Below are positions 61,676-64,000 of a stretch of DNA of 64,000 nt, one piece after another; position 1 is the first letter of the stretch, and each line of letters starts with the position of its first letter. The notes under the pieces are model-generated. The model had not been told where the DNA came from. It did no database searches and was given only the letters and a program-made list of their open reading frames with translations. The position numbers were made by a program, and so were the translations under genes. Source of the stretch: CAZPHI01 sp964586425 (GTDB lineage Bacteria > Bacillota > Clostridia > Lachnospirales > Lachnospiraceae); the NCBI GenBank assembly GCA_964586425.1, contig CAZPHI010000001.1, positions 62,001 through 126,000 on the forward strand, in the 5' to 3' direction.

Positions 61676-62039
61676 CACATCCATTACCTTCCTTATCATG
61701 TTTGGAATCGAATATCAACTTTCTTGCTTTTAAAAATCCTTTATATGACATAGGCAACATATCATTGTTATCAAAGTATATTGAATTATCTCTCATATCT
61801 ATAACATGCCCTATATTAACAATAAAAGATCTGTGTATTTTAATAAACTCATTCTTATCAACAACGTTGTATATTTGTTGCAAAGAAACATTACTCAATT
61901 CAAGATTATCTTTTTTAAAATGTATTGTTGTGTTGTGATTGTATACATCAATATATACAATATCTATTATCTTATTTTCTTTTAGATTGTTTTTTTGAAT
62001 GATTTTATCACCAACCCTAATTATACCGTGTATATTCAT
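61647..62039 (-). CDS. Stand-alone LytTR DNA-binding regulator
   Basis: A 130-residue protein made almost entirely of a LytTR DNA-binding domain (about 20-110): IIDIVYIDVYNHNTTIHFKKDNLELSNVSLQQIYNVVDKNEFIKIHRSFIVNIGHVIDMRDNSIYF. The FIKIHRSFIVN motif is the family hallmark. There is no receiver domain, so no histidine kinase partner is implied. The ATG at 62039 has GGGAG seven bases upstream; the longer frame overlaps the lipoprotein gene. It is placed to regulate this cassette, whose first promoter carries LytTR-style repeats at 63478-63507. Confidence 0.85.
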   Translation of the reverse strand: MNIHGIIRVGDKIIQKNNLKENKIIDIVYIDVYNHNTTIHFKKDNLELSNVSLQQIYNVVDKNEFIKIHRSFIVNIGHVIDMRDNSIYFDNNDMLPMSYKGFLKARKLIFDSKHDKEGNGCDELYKEDVQ

Positions 62040-62070
62040 CCCTTTTCTCCCTACGCATAACAAAAAGTAA

Positions 62071-62988
62071 TCACTTTGTATAATTAACAAACAAATCTGC
62101 ATTCTTCTCTTTCCATAAGTTATATGCATTTTCATCTGTTATATCATAGCTGTAATCACTTTTAATGCAATATGTTAATTCCTTATCATTAGGTATTTTT
62201 ATCATATATATATAATCAAAATAATCTATCCCACCAGATATATCTTTAATATCAATATATACCGGTGTGGTTATATCAACTTGCTTTTCTGCTAATAAAG
62301 CAGCTTTAGTTTCAACATTACCATCAAGTATATTCTTTTTTAATTCGCTAAAATAATATACTTTTTGTCCACTTACTTTACTTATGGTATAACAATCTTC
62401 AAGATCTTGTTCAGATACACCATATATTTCAAGCTTCATATCTGAATCAGTATTTAAAAATTCATAAAGTGCAAATGTAATACACTTGACATCATGTTTT
62501 TCAAATTGATTATCTCCATAATAAAATAATGTATATAGAATATCTCTATCTCTTACATATTCTGCTTCATCATATTCAATACCATATGATATATGTATTG
62601 TACCGCCTTCTCTACGAGTTATAGATTTTGTACCAATCGGCTTGATTTTTTCTTTAAAAGTATTAATAATTGATGGATAATCTGCACTACAACTATATTT
62701 AATATCATCCTCTAAATCATATATACAATTATTTTTAACATTATATAACGGAATACTAACCTTTTCTGTAGAACCAGGTAATGTTGTTGTCCAAACCCCA
62801 TCTACTATATCGCTTCCATTATTTATTCTATCATTATTAGCACTAGAACTAGTTATATCGTCATTACTGTTAGTCTCAACTGTTGGATTGATAATATTCA
62901 CATCCTCTTCAATCTCCTTTTTTGAACAAGCAGTAAGCAAAAGCAAGCATATACCTAGACTTATGACTATGTTATGTTTAATTTTCAT
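62071..62988 (-). CDS. Lipoprotein of the ABC cassette
   Basis: A 305-residue protein with a lipoprotein signal (MKIKHNIVISLGICLLLLTAC, Cys 21) followed by KKEIEED and a Ser/Asn/Asp-rich linker (about 30-65). The mature domain (about 66-305) has TTLPGSTEKVSIPLYNVKNNCIYDLEDDIKYSCSADYP and YIDIKDISGGIDYFDYIYMI but no family I recognise. GGAGG lies three bases before the ATG. Attached outside the membrane next to an exporter, it could bind the secreted product or protect the producer; that is inference. It follows a terminator-like hairpin after the secreted protein gene. Confidence 0.8.
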   Translation of the reverse strand: MKIKHNIVISLGICLLLLTACSKKEIEEDVNIINPTVETNSNDDITSSSANNDRINNGSDIVDGVWTTTLPGSTEKVSIPLYNVKNNCIYDLEDDIKYSCSADYPSIINTFKEKIKPIGTKSITRREGGTIHISYGIEYDEAEYVRDRDILYTLFYYGDNQFEKHDVKCITFALYEFLNTDSDMKLEIYGVSEQDLEDCYTISKVSGQKVYYFSELKKNILDGNVETKAALLAEKQVDITTPVYIDIKDISGGIDYFDYIYMIKIPNDKELTYCIKSDYSYDITDENAYNLWKEKNADLFVNYTK

Positions 62989-63005
62989 AATCCTCCATAC
63001 AAAAA

Positions 63006-63038
63006 CAACAGTTAATATCTTTATAATATTAATTGTTG
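63006..63038 (-). terminator. Terminator-like hairpin between secreted protein gene and lipoprotein gene
   Basis: CAACAATTAATAT pairs with ATATTAACTGTTG on the minus strand (12 of 13 pairs) and is followed by TTTTTGT. It would end most transcripts after the small gene and let a fraction continue into the lipoprotein-LytTR-exporter genes. Confidence 0.7.
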
Positions 63039-63047
63039 CAATTATTA

Positions 63048-63412
63048 TTAATCTTGTGATAAACGTCGAGTCTCAACTGCTGAAGGTCTATTATTAAGAA
63101 AGACCTTATGAATCGAATCATAGCCTTCAGACCAGTCGTAATCATGTGTATATGATGTTGATCCATTCTGAATTCCTGTGGTGTAAAAATCTGTTTCACC
63201 ATTATCACGATAATTCCATACGCCTGTAGAAGATCTAACAGAATCGTTCACATTAGTATATGCTTCTGCATTTCTCATTGTACTTGTACAATCTACATAT
63301 AGAGAACAATTTCCATATCCATTCAAATCAGTTTCTGAATATCCGCGAAAACAGTTACAGATAATACAAATGTTAGAATAAGTGCTAATGATAATACTTT
63401 CTTCTTATTCAT
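63048..63412 (-). pseudogene. Small secreted protein gene, frameshifted after its signal peptide
   Basis: The ATG at 63412 follows a strong AAGGAGG and opens a classic signal peptide, MNKKKVLSLALILTFVLSVTVFA, but this frame stops at 63323. The body continues in another frame (63048-63326 and back through GYSETDLNGYG), giving about 98 residues: a C-x5-C pair, a Ser/Thr/Asn/Tyr-rich middle with SSTGVWNYRDNGETDFYT, and a basic end RPSAVETRRLSQD. One lost base near 63345 would rejoin them as ...TVFA/GYSETD. I do not recognise the mature part; a secreted bacteriocin-like or structural peptide is possible. Sequencing error is not excluded. A promoter and LytTR-like repeats lie directly upstream. 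Confidence 0.65.
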
Positions 63413-63445
63413 ATTGTTCATCCTCCTTTCTTCTTTGATAAAGCA

Positions 63446-63474
63446 ACTATAATACACATTATTGCATATATCAA
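63446..63474 (-). promoter_or_regulatory. Promoter of the secreted protein cassette
   Basis: On the minus strand TTGATA (63469-63474) and TATAGT (63446-63451) are exactly 17 bases apart, three bases below the repeat at 63478-63486. The start is expected near 63440, giving a leader of about 28 bases that carries the AAGGAGG ribosome site. Confidence 0.7.
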
Positions 63475-63477
63475 TAT

Positions 63478-63507
63478 TCAACGCGTGAAACGACATTATT
63501 AACGCGT
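63478..63507 (-). promoter_or_regulatory. LytTR-type direct repeat, candidate activator site
   Basis: ACGCGTTAA (63499-63507) and ACGCGTTGA (63478-63486) differ at one position and are separated by exactly 12 bases. Two 9-base direct repeats with a 12-base gap is the binding layout of LytTR regulators such as AgrA and ComE. The site ends three bases before the -35 of the cassette promoter. The distal repeat coincides with the last codons of the upstream gene. Confidence 0.65.
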
Positions 63508-64000
63508 ATTCTTCCCTTTTTTCTTCAATTCCATCATCTCTTTAATTTCGTCTAACTCGCCCTTATGCTCCATTGATATAGCATCTGGATTTCTCTTCAA
63601 TATCTTACGCAGATTAGCATATTCTCTATCGGTTCTCATATGCATTTTCTCTAATTCGGTTCTGATTTGTGTAAGAATCTGGTTTTGCTCACTCTTCTCA
63701 ATCACATGACTAGCAAAGTAAGTTTTAGCTGATTCTTCAAGTTTTGTGAGCCATTCAGACTTCGCAATACGTTTTGCATTAAGATTAGCCAGGTATCGTC
63801 CTGCAAGAGATTCCTTCTTTTCTTCCTGAGCTTCCTTATATTGTCTATAGCTATCACTGGCAAATGCTGATACAACCTCGATACGTTTCTCAAGCATTCT
63901 GATTTTATCATTACTTTCAGCAAGCTTGGTAAGTGTAGCCTTGAGATCCATAGCCTCCATAAAAGAAATAGTAAAATCAACTGCAACAACACCAGTTAAT
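63499..64000 (-). CDS. C-terminal part of a membrane protein, possibly the CmpB-like 'putative ABC transporter permease' family
   Basis: The frame is open to the window edge, so this is the end of a longer gene. The visible 166 residues begin in a hydrophobic stretch (LTGVVAVDFTISF) and continue as a long charged coiled coil (ATLTKLAESNDKIRMLEKRIEVV onward) ending KKKGKNTR. A last helix followed by a coiled coil with DFTISFM resembles the C-terminus of COG4905/CmpB-like putative permeases; this match is from memory and not firm. An ATG at 63960 with GGAGG inside is probably just coding sequence. Confidence 0.6.
   Translation of the reverse strand, partial: LTGVVAVDFTISFMEAMDLKATLTKLAESNDKIRMLEKRIEVVSAFASDSYRQYKEAQEEKKESLAGRYLANLNAKRIAKSEWLTKLEESAKTYFASHVIEKSEQNQILTQIRTELEKMHMRTDREYANLRKILKRNPDAISMEHKGELDEIKEMMELKKKGKNTR

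Noticed and set aside
63048..63412. Lactococcin 972-type bacteriocin
   Set aside because: The gene context (secreted peptide with MacB-like exporter) suggested it, but the mature region lacks the family pattern as I know it, so I leave the family unnamed.
63499..63960. Start of a 153-residue coiled-coil gene at ATG 63960
   Set aside because: The frame stays open to the window edge with hydrophobic residues upstream, and GGAGG there is inside the first codons, so the real start is beyond the window.
63702..63992. Leu-rich 96-residue minus-strand frame
   Set aside because: It is an out-of-frame reading over the coiled-coil gene and has no ribosome site.

Overview
The window is AT-rich, densely coding Firmicute DNA. 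Gene content and order (radC-mreBCD-mrdA-minCDE-rodA-mgsA, yqfC-yqfD-phoH-ybeY, mutS-mutL-miaA, rpsU, YtrA-type ABC operon, niaR) point to class Clostridia, family Lachnospiraceae. A Lachnospira/Eubacterium eligens-like rod is my best guess; that is inference, since no rRNA gene is present. No rRNA, tRNA, CRISPR array, insertion sequence or prophage was seen. No gene-free stretch exceeds about 300 bases.

Layout. 1-3500 (minus): end-truncated aroB, then sepF, yggS and an HlyD-like membrane protein. 3721-3939: a lone plus-strand DUF378 gene. 4005-13911 (minus): a cell-shape and division-site block reading DUF4321, radC, mreB, mreC, mreD, PBP2, minC, minD, minE, rodA, mgsA. 13978-22630 (minus): a PLP lyase-like gene, miaA, mutL, mutS and a zinc-ribbon membrane protein. 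22771-27542 (minus): a SulP transporter, miaB, an M14 peptidase and mntP. 27805-28365 (plus): a TetR regulator divergent from mntP, with a long palindrome between them. 28370-40085 (minus): proA, 5-formyl-THF cyclo-ligase, DUF896, an unknown gene, proB, two FAD oxidoreductases, a BofC-like protein, an orphan carboxyltransferase, a CbxX-type AAA protein and a patatin. 40312-40851 (plus): niaR. 40836-51772 (minus): a TenI/ThiE-like gene, cdd, a DUF3048 lipoprotein, ybeY, phoH, yqfD, yqfC, rpsU, alaS, leuS and a small membrane protein. 52042-55474 (plus): a GntR/YtrA regulator with an ABC ATPase and permease. 55566-57260 (minus): a membrane-anchored MutS-family ATPase. 57445-58473 (plus): DAHP synthase. 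58529-63507 (minus): an accessory cassette. 63499-64000 (minus): C-terminal part of a membrane protein cut by the window end.

The most interesting region is the right-hand cassette. A small secreted protein gene is followed by a terminator-like hairpin, a lipoprotein, a stand-alone LytTR DNA-binding protein, two FtsX/MacB-like permeases and a LolD/MacB-type ATPase. Just upstream of a good promoter for the secreted protein lie two 9-base direct repeats 12 bases apart (ACGCGTTAA and ACGCGTTGA), the geometry used by LytTR regulators such as AgrA and ComE. This suggests a self-regulated peptide/exporter system without an obvious receptor kinase. The secreted protein gene carries a one-base frameshift between its signal peptide and mature part in this sequence.

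Other notable points are a YqfD that lacks its membrane segment through an in-frame gap, an Asp-to-Glu change at the expected catalytic base of methylglyoxal synthase, a leucyl-tRNA synthetase with KMGKR in place of KMSKS, and several well-formed promoter/operator arrangements. Many starts were set by the Shine-Dalgarno sequence rather than by the longest reading frame, because GGAGG often sits inside an upstream in-frame ATGGAGG.
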